64,000 nucleotides of DNA from Misgurnus anguillicaudatus (GCF_027580225.2 NC_073355.2:19444001-19508000); one strand, 5' to 3'; numbered from the stretch's first letter, positions 10,188 to 23,323 are shown. Numbers and translations: made by a program. The notes: a model not told the origin generated them from the letters alone.

Positions 10188-12099
10188 CGTGTAGTGTAAT
10201 CATACATATATCAAAATAACAGCCACTTTTGAGTGCGCCTCTCTTTCTGACCTCAGGAGTAAAGGGAAGTACAATTTAGCAGCAGGACAAAGTCATAGAC
10301 GTGTTGCTCAAATATAATTGCATTTTTAAATGAAACCGTAAACTCAAACGCGGATATGCACAGCGCAACATCTGCAGTAGCGAGCTTGTGACCCACAACC
10401 AAAGGCCTTGGATTTGCATACGATTCCTCCCTCCCGTGTGTCGCTGGCATTGAAAATAGCAATAATAATATCCTAATTTAATGACACTGCATTTTCTTGC
10501 AAACAGTAGGAGCGAGAGTAAACATAATTAAATCAACAGTCGCACAAGCTTTGCCAAAAGCCGGGCCCGTAAATATGTGTCGATCAGACACTGTGCGTCT
10601 GTGTGCATGCCAGCAATGAAAATATCAGATGTGTTTTGGGAAGATAATCAAAGCAGACATCACTTCTAAATTCAAAACAGCCCAACAGCTTCAGCTGGCA
10701 TATCAGCGTGCGTTTCCGCTTGTACTCAAGGTAGCACAGGTTTGTGGTCAGCACAGTCACTCAAAATCACAAAGTCAGCTTGGCTGTCATATGCCGGTGG
10801 AAGTAGGTCATGGTTGTACAGTGGTTAAAGCTGTTTACCCGCACGTTTCGCTCCCCACACCGTAACAAACGGTGCATGTAAATGAGGAATTCACGGCGGG
10901 TTGGTGTGTCGGAGATATATCCTGCACGAAACTCGCGGAGCGATTGTGATGTAAAAATAAACAGCCATCTCTTTTTTTTGCAGGATTCACACTGAGCACG
11001 GGGGTCTCTACCGACTTTTATTGTACTGTAGCTGTGCCGAGACTCAAAGTGTCACTGCAATCATTTTTGTATATCCACAGAAGCATTCTATTTCATGGAT
11101 TGTAAACAGATGGCAGAGGCATTGAAGTGAAGTGTTTGCATATGCAACCGGCATCATTCTAACATCAGAATGGAATGGGGTGAAATATACAAAAATATAT
11201 ATTTACATACACACACGCATACGCCTCCCTTCAATATAAGAGCGCTTTCGTTGTTGTGCTCCATTCAGGCGGCTTATTTCGTGTGAAAGAGATGCGCCTG
11301 CGAGCAATGATAACAAACTTTTCATTCTGGGGAAAAGTCGGTAATGCGATTTGCTGGTAATAACATTTTTAGTGCCTTCTAACCTTTTTATGGCAGCATT
11401 TGCAAGAAGTCGTACAGCAATACAGGGGAGACAATATCCGTAAACACAATCTTATTTTATTGTGGCCATTTTGTTTGTGTTTTGATTGTAATCCGTGTTA
11501 AGGAAAGGTATTTTTAAAAGTAACATTTGCATTGAAATTTTATTATCATAAAGTAACTAAGGATTAATATTAGCCATCATTCTCCTACGGTGCTTTTGTG
11601 AAAAATATTTTTATTTATTTAATTAAATAGATAAGTAATGCACATTACTTATTAAAATATATGTATATGTAAAATATGTGGCCCAGTCTGTGAAAACACA
11701 GCTCAAGTCATTTTTATGATTTACTGATTTCTGCATAAAATACGTATGTAAAGAAAATTGTGTGAAAATATAATCTTGATATCTTTAATATTGACTGAGT
11801 AAGATCATGTCAAATGATTAAAATCAAATTTATTAGATTATGAGACTTTATCAATTGTGTAAATTTAACAAGTATGATAATATTACAATACTTTAGATCC
11901 CACAAACAGATAATCTGGTGGGGTGTGCGTTGGGGTTGTGTTATCCCTTACACTAATAAAACATTAAATCACAGAATCTTGGATAATACGGTTTGTTGTC
12001 ATGCGGATAAAGCAGCTCTTATGTTGAGTCATAGTGCAGTAAATTGAACACACACACAAAGTCACCGGCCAGACCTTTCACAAACTCCTTGGCAAACAG
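10188..12099. other. Intronic sequence, mostly single-copy in appearance
   Basis: No repeat pair or coding exon recognised. 10540-10900 is moderately GC-rich and may include conserved non-coding DNA. 11600-11900 is AT-rich. Confidence 0.45.
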
Positions 12100-12560
12100 A
12101 AGCATCATGGGCAGTCAGAATCTCAGCTGGCTCCTCGTCTGCTGTTCACATTCTGTATTATTAAGATGATGCGCATCATTTCTCATTCCTCCGTCTATCT
12201 GAATCACCTCTAAAGCAAATTGCCGGAAGTCAGATGTTAATGCAGCGACCATAAAGGGACACTTACCAAAATACTGTTTCCATTTACTATTGGTTTGCAA
12301 CCCAAGGCCAAACGAATCATAAAAATGTAAGCAGAATTTAACTAGAGCCTTTAACTGATGATACCGAGTTACTGGAATGACTTCAGTATTGGGCTGGCAA
12401 TTTGTGACAGCTCAGATATGCTAATGGATTACGGTCATTTTGCACACATTTGTTAAGCAGGGGACATTTTGGCTGTTGTAATACTGGCACAGGACGAGAC
12501 TCCACAGCACTTTCAGTGCAATTAAAGGACAATTAACATTCAAAAGTAGCATCATATTGA
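12100..12560. promoter_or_regulatory. Candidate conserved non-coding element
   Basis: A repeat-free stretch with clustered homeobox/POU-type cores, including GACAGCTCAGATATGCTAAT followed by GGATTA near 12410, AATTAAAGGACAATTAACAT near 12519 and TATTATTAAGATGATG near 12156. It ends 24 bp before a TTAA MITE. Regulatory function is inferred from composition only. Confidence 0.3.
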
Positions 12561-12583
12561 GGACGTTCACATACCCGTCTTAA

Positions 12584-13137
12584 AGAGCACCTATTTCATT
12601 GCTAAAAAAACAACGTTGTTTTGTGTATTTGGCATAATACAATGGGTTCGAATGGTTTATGGTTAAAAAAACATTATTTTCCACATACTGTACATTTTTG
12701 TAGCTCCAGATATACTGCTTTTCTCAAAAGCATTGATTTTGTACAAAACTCGTCGATTTGAAAAGTTTTTGATTGGCCAGCTAATCAGTACAATGTGATT
12801 GGCCTGAATACCACTGACGTCAGCAGGAAATGTGACGCTCCTTACCATGTTTGAAAGATTCGCTCACAATGCAACGCTAACAGGAGTTAACTTACAGACT
12901 GTGCGTCCAAGTGGGAGAAATTATGATCATGTTGGTCTTGTCTACATCATCAATCCCAGGAAGTAAACTGTTGCCTACAATTTGTGTGTTTGTTGTAGTC
13001 CAAGAAAAGAGATTTACGTTCGAGACGATAACTTGCGTCATTGTTTATTTTGGGGTATGTACCTTTTGCATATTGTTAACATGCATTAATACACACCGAA
13101 GGAAATGTAAAATCGTGAATCGGAAAAAAGGTGCTCT
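12584..13137. mobile_element. 554-bp TTAA-flanked MITE (AGAGCACCTATTTC family)
   Basis: TTAA at 12580-12583 and 13138-13141 flanks inverted termini AGAGCACC and GGTGCTCT. The interior contains GATTGGCC motifs and a CACTGACGTCAGC palindrome near 12812. Two small open frames have no recognised domain. Confidence 0.8.
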
Positions 13138-13141
13138 TTAA

Positions 13142-14137
13142 GGCACAAAGGCTGTTTTAAAGCATTAAAGTCCTGCTGTGGCCTTTATGCTAAGAATGAT
13201 TCATGTTTGATCATAAAACTAAGACTCATTCATCTTAGGCAAAATTAAATTATGGAAAAATCTTTAAAAATGGTTTGAGTAATTTTTCTGAAGTGAATAA
13301 AATAAGAGCTTAGCTTTGCATTTTCACCAAAGTGAGAAATGCAATCAGGGATTTAGGCATGAATGTTGTAGGCCTAAATCTTAATTTTAACCCTTTTGCA
13401 TTTTAATCCTGTTACATTTTTTCAAAGATTTTGCTTAGGGTCAATGACATGACGTTAATTATTTTGTGTTCATATGGATAAATTAAATGTAAAAGGGTAA
13501 AAATATCAAAATAAATTGGCAGATTACTTGCATACATTATCTTTTTTGAGGACCAAGTCTAAAATTTCTGGTTTTATTTAATTTTGAAAGAATATTTGGG
13601 GGATAATTTCAAAAATGTCAATGTGGTGTAACCGGTCTGTGTCAATTGGTATAACTAGTATTTTTTCAAATGAAACTATAAATATATTCATAAAAATGTG
13701 GAATAAAATATAAACATCTAGTTTAGTGTAATATGCTTTTTTACATACATTTTTACAAAATTTGTCAAAGATTTTTTAGAAAACAGAGCTGTTTTCAGCA
13801 TATGTCAGGACAAATATTACAAAAACGCATTAAAACTTACATTTAAAAATAACTAATAAAATTATATTTTAAAATTATTTTTTTATGAATACGCTTACAT
13901 GCCATCACGGTGGATAAAATATTTAATATTTCTCATTCTTTGGCACAATTGGCGGTTACACCATTTGACATTTTCAGGTCTTAACTTTCATAGAACTGGT
14001 GCAAATGTAATTTTTTTATTGCATAAAATGAACATAAATACACTATGTGCATTGAAATAAACCTGATTCATGCTTTTAAAACAAGTTTTTTTGAAGATTT
14101 TTGAATTTCTCATCTTGCCAAATTGTTTTTGTCACTG
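13142..14137. other. AT-rich intronic sequence
   Basis: Around 1 kb of very AT-rich DNA with no recognised repeat pair, exon or RNA gene. Confidence 0.5.
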
Positions 14138-14549
14138 ACCCGTACACCAAAGCGCTTAAACGTGACTGAAACGCCAGGCGGACGCCCACTGTGGGCCTTG
14201 CCAGCGTTTTTTCAGCTGAGCGCTTTGGTTGCTATTATTCTATACTGTTTTGTTTATCAGTCTTGAACGATGCACCGGTTGATTGTTGTGGTATTTGTCC
14301 CGCCCCTCCTCCACTGTGATTGGACAACTGAGTGAAGAGTAAAATTGACGAACTAAGCATTTCACCCAAAGGTGAACATTTTTCAATTCAGGGTGCTCAG
14401 CGCTGGGAGTGGAAATAACGCAGAGCGACGGCGCTCAGCACGGACAAAACGCACTAGCTGCTGGTGTTTCTGAAAGCGCGGTGCTTCTATTGGAAACACT
14501 TGAAAATATACGCTGGCCACAGGCAAAAATGCCGTGGTGTACACGCCAC
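14138..14549. mobile_element. Harbinger-like element, family F copy 2 (degraded left end)
   Basis: CCGTACACCAAAGCGCTTAA near 14138 and GTGGTGTACACGCCAC ending at 14549, followed by TTA, are inverted. The interior shares CCACTGTGATTGGAC, TTTCACCCAAAG and AGCTGCTGG blocks with 59630-60393. The left flank has lost the matching TTA. Confidence 0.65.
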
Positions 14550-14645
14550 TTACTCCCCATACCTTTACCACTGTGCACTGTGGTAGTTTCTTGATAAAGC
14601 AAAAGTATCATATAGTAATACCTTTAAAAAGACAATTCGTTATGG

Positions 14646-14782
14646 TGCTCCTGTAAAGCTCAGTGGTAGAGCATTGCGTTAGCAGCGCAAAAGGTCATGG
14701 TCTCAACCCCGGGAACACACACACAAAAAATCTGTACTTTGCAAGGCATTCTAAGTCGCTATGCATAAAAGCATAAATGTTC
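14646..14782 (+). repeat. tRNA-Ala-derived SINE
   Basis: The head CTCAGTGGTAGAGCATTGCG followed by TTAGCAGCGCA resembles tRNA-Ala with an AGC anticodon loop, including a degenerate A box. The B-box region (GTCTCAACCCC) is mutated from GGTTCGAATCC, so this is not a functional tRNA. The tail CTAAGTCGCTATGCATAAAA matches the fish SINE tail motif seen in reverse at 4701 and 20196. Confidence 0.7.
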
Positions 14783-14829
14783 ATGTAAATGGTGCCGAAT
14801 GATTGATAGTTTCATATGCCATAATATTT

Positions 14830-15976
14830 GCATGGTACTTTTAAGAAAAACCATGGTATCACTATTATAAAATTACTATACCATTAAACTGCCACAGTCC
14901 AAAAAAGTCATGGTGCTACCATGGCAACAAGTCTAATAAAAATGGTAATATGATGGTACTATTTGTTAGCTCCAACTGTAATAGGAGTCACTGCACTGTT
15001 CTTTTAAATGCATTTTTATATTTAAATAATTTTAAAAGTAGAACTACTTTCCTGATAAACAGCACTCCCTCTTTTTAATTTTCCTGCTGGAAGCATGGAT
15101 CAATGTGAAGAGAAAGATTTTCCTGTGCAGTCATAAAAGGGACGGTTGGGTTTCGTCCCCCCCCCCATTTCCCTTCTCTCTGCGCCCTACCACATGTTTT
15201 GCCACCGGCATGCTCCTCGGGGACAACAGCCGTCCAGTCAGCAGTTATGTAGGAAGACTAGCGACGTCCCGTGATTGTGTGCATATACACGAGTGCTCTG
15301 TGAATATAACGTGCAGCCTTCATCTCTAAACGCCAGACTTTCCCGAGGCTGCACAGTGCTAATCTCTCACTGTGTCTCAGGGGAGTGGCTCTTTGACTGC
15401 TGGATCATTAACCTCTCACTGAGCGAATGCCCTTCCTCTCCCTACACGGCCGGGGAAGAAATTTCCCCTACAGCAGTTCAGGAAAGAGCAGAGAGCTGTA
15501 TCCGTCTCTCATATCTGCCACCATTCCCAGCCTCTTTTACTATTGGTAATGTTAGAAGAGGGAACTACAGGAGTCATTCAAGGTACATAGCACATTCAGT
15601 CCTGTATAAGGATCTGGATGTGAGAAAAAATGAGGTTTTTTTTCAAGTTACAGTATGAGCTTGCATTGTCACTTTAGTATCATGAGAAAAAAAAAACAGG
15701 CATTGCAACATAATTCACAAATCCGTAAGATACAACATCTTTAATTTGCAAAATCCTTTTTGGTTGCATGCAACAATAAACAAAGAGTGTGATTATAGTC
15801 TGTTAAGCATCACGATAATTTAACAGTACCAATCTATGAGTTATTTAATTCATGTATTGATTATTCTACCAATTATGGTTATGCTGATAGATGATACTAT
15901 CGTGTATAGATGATAGTTAGACATATGGCCGATAGCGAGCTTTCATAACGATAGTTGGCGATAGTTATTGTTATTA
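14830..15976. other. Intronic sequence
   Basis: No domain in the 127-codon frame at 15275-15658, which lacks splice context. 15840-15976 is rich in GATAG/CTATC and may be part of an older repeat that received the hAT at 15985. Confidence 0.45.
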
Positions 15977-15984
15977 TCATCATA

Positions 15985-16514
15985 TAGGGCTGGGACAAAG
16001 CGTCAACATGCAAAAAATACGTTGACGCAAAATATGTGCATTGATTCGTCAAACCCAAAATGGCAGCGCCGGAGAGTAGTAGCAACGCGAGTGGCTCCTC
16101 GCAAGTGTGAGCAGTGCGTACGCGGCGCATGTTTTTTTTTCAGTGCCCATGTTAACAAAGCATGCACACCGCATGCATGAGCACGGCGAGCTCGTAATGT
16201 GAACTTGAGATTTATATACTGTTACTAAACTGCACAGTATGTGCTGCAAATGCTCCAAAACATTTTATTGAATGCAACCTCTGACTAAGAATGCATTACT
16301 TTGCACTTGTAGTCTTTTTTAATTTTTTGCAGTGTTAAGGAATTCATGTTTTTTTCATTCAGATATGTAAATCAACATGTATAAATTGCTATTAGTTAAT
16401 TAATATGGAGATAATCGAGAATCGAATAAGACTGAATCGTTCGATTAATTGATGCGTCGAAAAAAATAATCGCTAGATTAATCGTTTAAAAAATAATCGT
16501 TTATCCCAGACCTA
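15985..16514. mobile_element. Non-autonomous hAT element with perfect 8-bp duplication
   Basis: TCATCATA at 15977-15984 and 16515-16522 is an exact 8-bp target duplication. The ends TAGGGCTGGGACAA and TTTATCCCAGACCTA are inverted and fit hAT termini. The right half contains repeated AATCG/CGATTA motifs. No transposase is left. Confidence 0.85.
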
Positions 16515-16522
16515 TCATCATA

Positions 16523-18197
16523 GTTTCACATTAACATGCGCGTTGCATGCTTTTACTCACAACTACACAACTACTTTTCCTATTTTAGACGTGTTTTTCA
16601 TGCTATGCTAATGCTGTCGCTTAGACTTTTTGCCACTCAGGGGGCGTAACCGCAGTCACTTTCGCCAAAGGTGACGTCATGTGCATACCCTTTATAGTGT
16701 ATAGTGTAATAACTAATTGTCATCAAATACAACCTTATTGTAAAGTGTTACCCTTTCTTGTATATTGTAGGTTGATTTTGGTTCAGTCAATCCTTATTTG
16801 TAGGATACTGTAACTTTCTCAGACTACCTTTTTAGCAGAATGTACTGTAGTTTTATATTCTATAAGTATGTTTAGGAAGGTGTTTTCTTCTAGACTTCTA
16901 TTACTGTAATGACCTACTGTGATCATAAGAAAACTTTAACAAGACATTTCCATAACCACAGAGCCAGAGGTCGAAAGCGACGGCGGACTCGTATTTTACC
17001 CTCATCCTGCTCCACTCTACTCGGTTAACTTCATTTTCACCCCATTCGGCTCAGACTCCGACCGTGTAATTTTGCGGGGAGATGGAACTTCGTAATGATC
17101 TCCCGTGTGAGGTGACTACAGGAGGACCTCTGACACCGGAGATTGGTGTTGAGGGAGTGTAACATTTAAGCCTGTGAGATAGCCTGCAGCGCTCAGATCA
17201 GGCAGTCCGAGTCTCTCCACAAATCCTCAGCTCTGTGGATTTAGGTTCTAGGCGTTTGACCCTCTTGCTCTTGCTGGGTTTTACAGTGATTCGGTAGTTG
17301 GGCTTAGTGAGGCGTCTTTAGTTAAAATAATGATATCAAAACCTGCCGTGTAAATTGCTGCCATTTGAATTAAGACTGTTCTTAGCATGCAAATTTTTTT
17401 TAATTTGTATCTGTTTTTAGCTAAAATTGCATAAGTTATAATAACAGACTTAGTATTTTTATTATGTTAATTAATGGAACAATTTGAGTAACTTTTAAAT
17501 CAGCTAGTAACTTTTCAAAAAGTTTCTAATGTTTATACACCATTTGAGAGTTTTTTCCAAAAACAAATGGCTTTCAATAACTTCCTATTACCGATCATTA
17601 CTGTGTTGTGAGTTTGCAAATAGTTTAAATAGGCCAAGTACACCCTTCAAAGAACATGGCCAGATGACGTATGTAAAGCGACATTAATTCAAGCGTCAAC
17701 AACTTTTATCAGTACGTGTGCACAGAGCTGAAAGTTATGCAACTAAACCGGTAGCTGTATATTGATATTGAAAAGCAACACAACCACAGTACAGGCATAA
17801 TGACAATATGACATTAATAAATACCACTTACCATTTATAAGTTAAATGGACTTCGTCAACAACGATGCCTAGCAGGTTGGTCCTATAAAACTCTGTGGCT
17901 AACATGTCTTGCCATATCCAAACATCCTTCTTGAATATGAAATTGTTTAACGCCAAACGTTGCTTTTTTTAAATAAACTTGCGTTCAAAACTACTTAGAA
18001 CACTATCTAAGGCTGCACTGAAAAGTAACTTTTTGTCTGCTTCGGTGTGTCGCATAGACATCGTCATCGGCTTGCTGCCCCTCCCCGTTCTGTGATTGTT
18101 TCCCTATTTCAGGGGAAAAATTGGTCCATGGTTTCCATGCTAGACTTGCAGCATGAATAAATTTGCGCGCAAGGCAGCATAGGGAAACCCAGGCTAG
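16523..18197. other. Intronic sequence
   Basis: Repeat-poor intron. 16960-17330 is GC-richer and could hold conserved non-coding DNA. 17980-18190 may include the degraded left part of the family G copy that ends at 18468. Confidence 0.4.
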
Positions 18198-18468
18198 TAT
18201 GTTATGATAATTGTTCTGAATCTGATCTCTAACAAAATTCCTTCATAAAAATTCTATTATTTCAGCTTTTTGCTAAAAAAATTATTTAATATAATTATAC
18301 CCATATTTAAGAGTTTATAAGGAGAGAAAAATATATGTTTTTTCCCCCATTTTGTTTGTATGGTTATATATTTGTAGAAGAAAATTTTCCTGGAAGGCAT
18401 TTTGTGAAACTTTTGTGAAAAATTGCTGGCGGGCAACTTTAAAAAACAAATGGCTGTCAGGGAATTAG
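18198..18468. mobile_element. TTAA MITE family G, partial copy
   Basis: GTTCTGAATCTGATCTCTAA and TTCCTGGAAGGCATTTTG match the copies at 56720 and, inverted, at 33627. The right end AGGGAATTAG is followed by TTAA at 18469-18472. The left end is truncated or unrecognisable. Confidence 0.6.
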
Positions 18469-18472
18469 TTAA

Positions 18473-19296
18473 TAAAACCGCCATTTTGGTGTTGTGTGTT
18501 GTACGCATTTGTGAGGCTGCTTCACAGAACACTGTCTTGCAGTGTTGCCATGTCCAGGCCTTTTTTGGGCTTTTTTTGCCTTGGCCCATGAAGCGATCAA
18601 GTTTTTGCTGTTATTATAGAGGGAAGATGCCGGTCCCAGTATTTTGGTTTCTGAGGTAAAGCATCAGGATTTATTTCGGTTTATCATGGGATTGTGTTTT
18701 TTATGTGCAAGATCTGGCAACACACATAAGTAAACGCCCATACCACTGTGATTTTCTGCACCGCACAGACGTTTTCTCCCTTCTAGGCATTTATTTTTCA
18801 GAAGAGAGGCATGTCCATGATGCGTGTTTAAAGTTGTTCAGTTCGGTTCTGTAAACAAACTGGTGAGTTTCTGTAAATGTGGTTGTGACATCCTGCATTT
18901 GGAGTTAATTCGATATTTGAATTCGGTTGTCACTCTCGTAAATTACTAAACTGTGTGTAAGGATTAGGCACTAAACGTTACACAGATTCAGTGCGTACAG
19001 GCCATAGACAAATAATAAAAAAAACAGAAATAAATGTTATTGTTTTTATTTAAAAATATTCAGAAAATCGAACAAATGGTAAAATACAAAAGCTTGGATG
19101 TGTCAGCGACAATACATCTAGTTTAATATAATGAATGATGAATAAAGTAAAACAAAGCACTTGTTCTGCGTCAATTAGTAAAAGATTACTCTTTATATGA
19201 TTACCGAATAAGCATTTATTTCAAACGGTTCTGACTTTATTGCTGTCCTGAATCCTGCGTTGTCTTGTTCAAAGGCATCACTACACACTAATTAAT
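18473..19296. other. Intronic sequence, nothing recognised
   Basis: About 800 bp with no repeat pair, exon or RNA gene that I can support. Confidence 0.5.
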
Positions 19297-19860
19297 TTGT
19301 GCAAAAGCAGTTGGTGTTCTCATTATTTCACAGACACTGTAGCACAATTTGAATTACAAGACCCCATTCCGGATAAATGGACAAGCATGCATTTATTTGA
19401 CAGGGCCGGCTGCCAATTCCAAACATTTATTCAGGAAAAGTCTGAAAGGCACTTTCACTTTAACCAGCCTTTGATCAAAGCAGCGAGGAGAATCTGTGCA
19501 GGGCTTTAGCAGTTTCTGACCCCAGCCGTACAGCACGTTTTCCCAGCGCAACAGCATAATTAAACTATTAATTGGTAAAAAAAAGTGTCCTCACCTTCTT
19601 TTATTAACATGCTCAGTGACTGGGAATTATTTTACTATCCAATTAGACGCTTATTTACACCTGGTGTGTTCGCTCTCTCGCCTATATATTGCTTTAATGA
19701 AGCGAATTACAGCAGAGGCACAACAGAAAGCGAATCACACAGTCTGACCGCCGTGCGGTCTCGTTCCACTCCATGCCCTTCTTCCATGCCGAAATGCCGC
19801 CCTTGTTTGAGGTTTGAGGCCGGCCCTCTGGTTGCCTCTCAACTTGATTGACACAGAGCA
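19297..19860. promoter_or_regulatory. Candidate conserved non-coding element
   Basis: A dense set of motif-like blocks in otherwise repeat-free sequence: CAATTTGAATTACAAGA, TCCAAACATTTATTCAGG, TTTGATCAAAGCAG (TCF/LEF-like), ATAATTAAACTATTAATTGG and GCTTTAATGAAGCGAATTAC. Two plus-strand frames of 70 and 88 codons have no Ig or FNIII signature and no splice borders. Regulatory role is inferred. Confidence 0.33.
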
Positions 19861-21204
19861 GTGAGAAGGTCGACAGCGTCAGCGGGTTGTCTGATGTTCG
19901 GTGAGCTGTTGTCCTCTTTGTTTTCTCACCATTCTTAGTAGGTAGGTGAGTGAGAAAACAATCACATGTATGAACTGTAGGTCACAGAAAATGGGATTGG
20001 ATGCTTTGATACGGGATATTTGAGAGAATACACACCAAATGGTGGACGAACATCTTTGATTATAGGGCTTCACAATTAATCTTAAGAAGTAGCTTAGATT
20101 ATAATTATGGTTTATATCAGGGGTCTCCAACCTTTAAGCAAGAACTCCCACAATGGATGGAACGGAAATTGCAAGTGTCAGTCAATATTACATTACAATT
20201 ATGCATTTAGCAGACGCTCTTATCCAAAGTGGGTACCCATGACCTTTTGCACTGCAACACAATGCTTTACCACTAAACTATACAGGAAGCTATACAGGAG
20301 ATATAATTGTAATAATTATGAGCCATATGGAACCATGAAGTCCAACCATATGCTTATTTATAGAAGTGTCAGTCGATAAAATGATCTCACGAGCAGAGAA
20401 TGCAGTGCAGCCCTAATGCCATCAGTGAAGACAGACGTCATGTGACTGAAGAAGAGCAATTTTAGAGTCTTCATTTTTAATGAGTTCTCTGAACTCAATC
20501 TATTGTCCGTGGGCAGAGCTAATGCGGTGCGTTACCTGGCCGAAACAAGCTCGACAAAAGCTTTAACAGTGCTTCAAGCTTTTTACACCTCGTCCAGCAT
20601 ACCTGAACCTCAAATGCAAGTTGAGTGGGGTCTGTTCGAAAAAGAGGTCCATTAAAGTGAGTGAGGCAAAGAGAAAGACTATGCATGTGATTTATTTATT
20701 GAAGGGATTCTGTATACTGTAGGTCACACCAGATTTGAGGCATATTGTGCATTTACAGCTTTGTCAAATTCATAGTAAATGCCCGGGGGAAACCTGTTGA
20801 TTGACAGTAGCTTAGTGAAAACTGTGCGGTTATATAAGATTAAAGTGGCTTTCTTGCCCCTGAGAGAATTTTTTTTGTCTAATTTAAACTTCTTTATTGT
20901 CAAGTTCTCATGAGGAAGGAGGAGAATCAACTGGTCGAATCAGATTGCATTTGGTTTCCATTTATTTTTCTTGCGACTTTTTACCTTCACTCCTTACATT
21001 TTTTACAAAAATATCCGTACTTTCTACTTGCAATATTTTTTTTTAAACCAGGCTCGTTACTTCAGTTTTAATCTGAATTTGGTGGCATGATCAGTGTATA
21101 CTTAATTTGACAGCCGTTTAACACATATGCATTGTGACAAACTGCAATACCTGTACTGGCCTATAGGGGTCCGTATGGAGGAGTTATGCAGTCCTCGACT
21201 TAAA
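19861..21204. other. Intronic sequence with a SINE and transposon-end fragments
   Basis: CAGGGGTCTCCAACCTT at 20118 looks like one end of a hAT-type repeat. A reversed SINE follows at 20196. 20960-21060 resembles a fish hAT fragment. No coding exon recognised. Confidence 0.4.
20196..20289 (-). repeat. tRNA-derived SINE, reverse orientation
   Basis: ATGCATTTAGCAGACGCTCT then CCCATGACCTTTTGCACTGC then AATGCTTTACCACTAAAC is the reverse complement of the SINE type at 14646, with the tRNA-like head on the right. Confidence 0.65.
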
Positions 21205-22335
21205 GGGCTCTATCATACACCCGGCGCAATGTGCGACGCAAGTGTTTTTTGCAAGTTTCAACCCGGCACAATGATCCTTTTCGCATTTAGCGCCACGTTG
21301 TTTAAATAGCAAATGCATTTGCGCCCAATTTTGCGCATGGGGGTTCTAGTCTGAAAATGAGGTGTGTTCAGGCGCATTGTTGGTGCGTTGCTAATTTGAG
21401 GCAACTAAAAGAGACCACACCATTGACCAACTAAAACCTAGAGCGTAAGGAATATGCGCCTATAAACAAGACGACAACGCGAGTATCACATACATTAATG
21501 CGCAACAGTCCAAAATCGCTCTAAATATGAAAGATTAAAGGATTAAAATGTAAAATATTATTATTGAGTCTCTTAGACATAAATGAGGACTGATTATGAG
21601 ACGTTAGCAGGCGTAAAAGACTGCTTCACCTGTAGCCTGGTTAGCAAATAAATGCTTTGCTTTAAACAAATACGGCATCATTTTTAAAATGCTACCCTAT
21701 GGATTTATTGTATATGATGACACTGTACCTGTGGATATGGTGAGATGATAAACATTTGGCGCTGTCAAGTGCTGAAACGGCTGTCCGCACGTTTGTAAAT
21801 TCTTTCTCTTGTTTGTTACAAATAAAGTATTTTTAGAGTACAAACCTTTTCTTGCATATTTGCAAATTATTTTATAAGATTACAATGATTATGTAGGATA
21901 TCAATACATTTATAACAATTAAAAGCCTGCTATTTTTACTTAAATTACTGAAAGAAAATGTCTTTTAAAGGTTTTAATCCAAAAAAATTTAATTTCAATA
22001 AAAATGAAAACAACACAATTATTTAACATTTTTCTTAAACTGGGAGTCTTCTACCTCAACTTAGTTTTTCAGTTTACAAAGTCCATCATATAAATAGGGA
22101 TTAGACATAGCGCCAGCGCAACAGGCTTTTAAAGGGGATGAGAGCTGAGACTCTCATTGGTTTATTGCACGTTAAGCCCAAAACACACCCATTACTCATT
22201 AGGAGAATAGGAACAACCCTTTTCGACCATGCGCTTTTTTCGTGTTGTTAAATTAGCAAAAGTGGCATCGGACACGCCCTTTAAGACCGTGCGCCGTCCG
22301 CTTTAGACAATGCACTTAGATCATTAAAATAGGGC
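21205..22335. mobile_element. Non-autonomous DNA transposon, family B copy 1 (uninterrupted)
   Basis: GGGCTCTATCATACACCCGG at the left and an ATAGGGCAC end on the right are inverted. Internal CGCATTGTTGGTGCGTTGCT, GCGCCAGCGCAAC and GACTCTCATTGGTTTATTGC recur in copy 2 (47241-49080). Here the GGCTTTTAAAGGGGATGAGA junction near 22127 is intact, giving the empty-site reference for the insertion into copy 2. Confidence 0.7.
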
Positions 22336-22344
22336 ACATAGTGT

Positions 22345-22562
22345 TCTGCACGTTTGCCACCATAGACATTGCTGTAAATATACTGTAGACCTGCAGACCT
22401 CTGCATTTAACCCATCCCAGTGAGTAATGAACACACACACTGCAAGTCCTGAACACACATATAACCTGAGCAATGGGCAGCTATCCTTTAAGCGCCCGGG
22501 GAGCAATTGGGAATAAGGTGCTTTGCTCAAGGGTGCGACTCGAACCGACAATACTGCCATGC
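22345..22562. repeat. SINE-like fish repeat
   Basis: GCATTTAACCCATCCCAGTG, AGCGCCCGGGGAGCAATTGG and GTGCTTTGCTCAAGGGTGCG are hallmark blocks of a common teleost interspersed repeat with a tRNA-like GACTCGAACC stretch near the right end. No gene is present. Confidence 0.6.
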
Positions 22563-23323
22563 CTTAAAAATATGAAATAGCATGTGTATCGTAGTACAGT
22601 ACTTACTATTTAGTACATACTATTTCGTTTTTTCTAAGTAGGCTAGTTCAAAGCAAACGAGCTGTGTTCTGATTATGTGTATTTCACAATAGTGATGTCT
22701 GCACAAAAAACAACACTAAAATAACACAAAAAATGACACTAAAACATGTAATGTAGTAAGGGCTACTTTTTACTTGAGTACTCTTATTTTTAACTACTAC
22801 TTTACTTTGACTCAAGTGAAAAAGTCAGTAGTTTTAAACATGAGTGTCTGCACTTCTACTTAAGTGAAGGATGTGTGTATTTTTTCAGTAGCAACGGAGG
22901 AAAAACAAAGCAATCATGGTTTTTAACTACCCGCATTTTATGTTAGGTGACAGCCATTAAATCCTAAATGCTGCATTTTCAAAGCCGGTAAAAAGTACAT
23001 CTTGACCCACAAACAAGCCTAAAATATCATTTGAAACAAAAGTACATACCAAATGTTTGGAGAGAAAGGAACGTTAGCGCAGTTTACTTTTAATTGCAAT
23101 ACCCTTATGACAGGGTCACACAATATATCAAAATCATTGAAATATTGCAAATCTCAGTGTGCATATGGTTTACAAAAACTGAATGTTTTTATTATTTCAA
23201 AGTTATATATAGCCAGTTATGTGGATGCATATAGCAGAGAGACTGGACTGATGTGTGAGTGGAAGATGATCAATGATCAAAAAAGTAAAACACGTATGTT
23301 GGCTAATTATTTATTTATTTTAA
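22563..23323. other. Intronic sequence with transposon fragments
   Basis: 22741-22960 (TACTTGAGTACTC, ACTCAAGTGAAAAAGT) looks like one arm of a hAT-type fish repeat. 22980-23320 may be the left part of an old hAT-like remnant whose right end, GTGCGGCCCTAC, lies at 23870. Confidence 0.4.

Noticed and set aside
14646..14714. A possible functional tRNA-Ala gene
   Set aside because: The B box is mutated, the stems are imperfect, and the sequence continues into a SINE tail motif.
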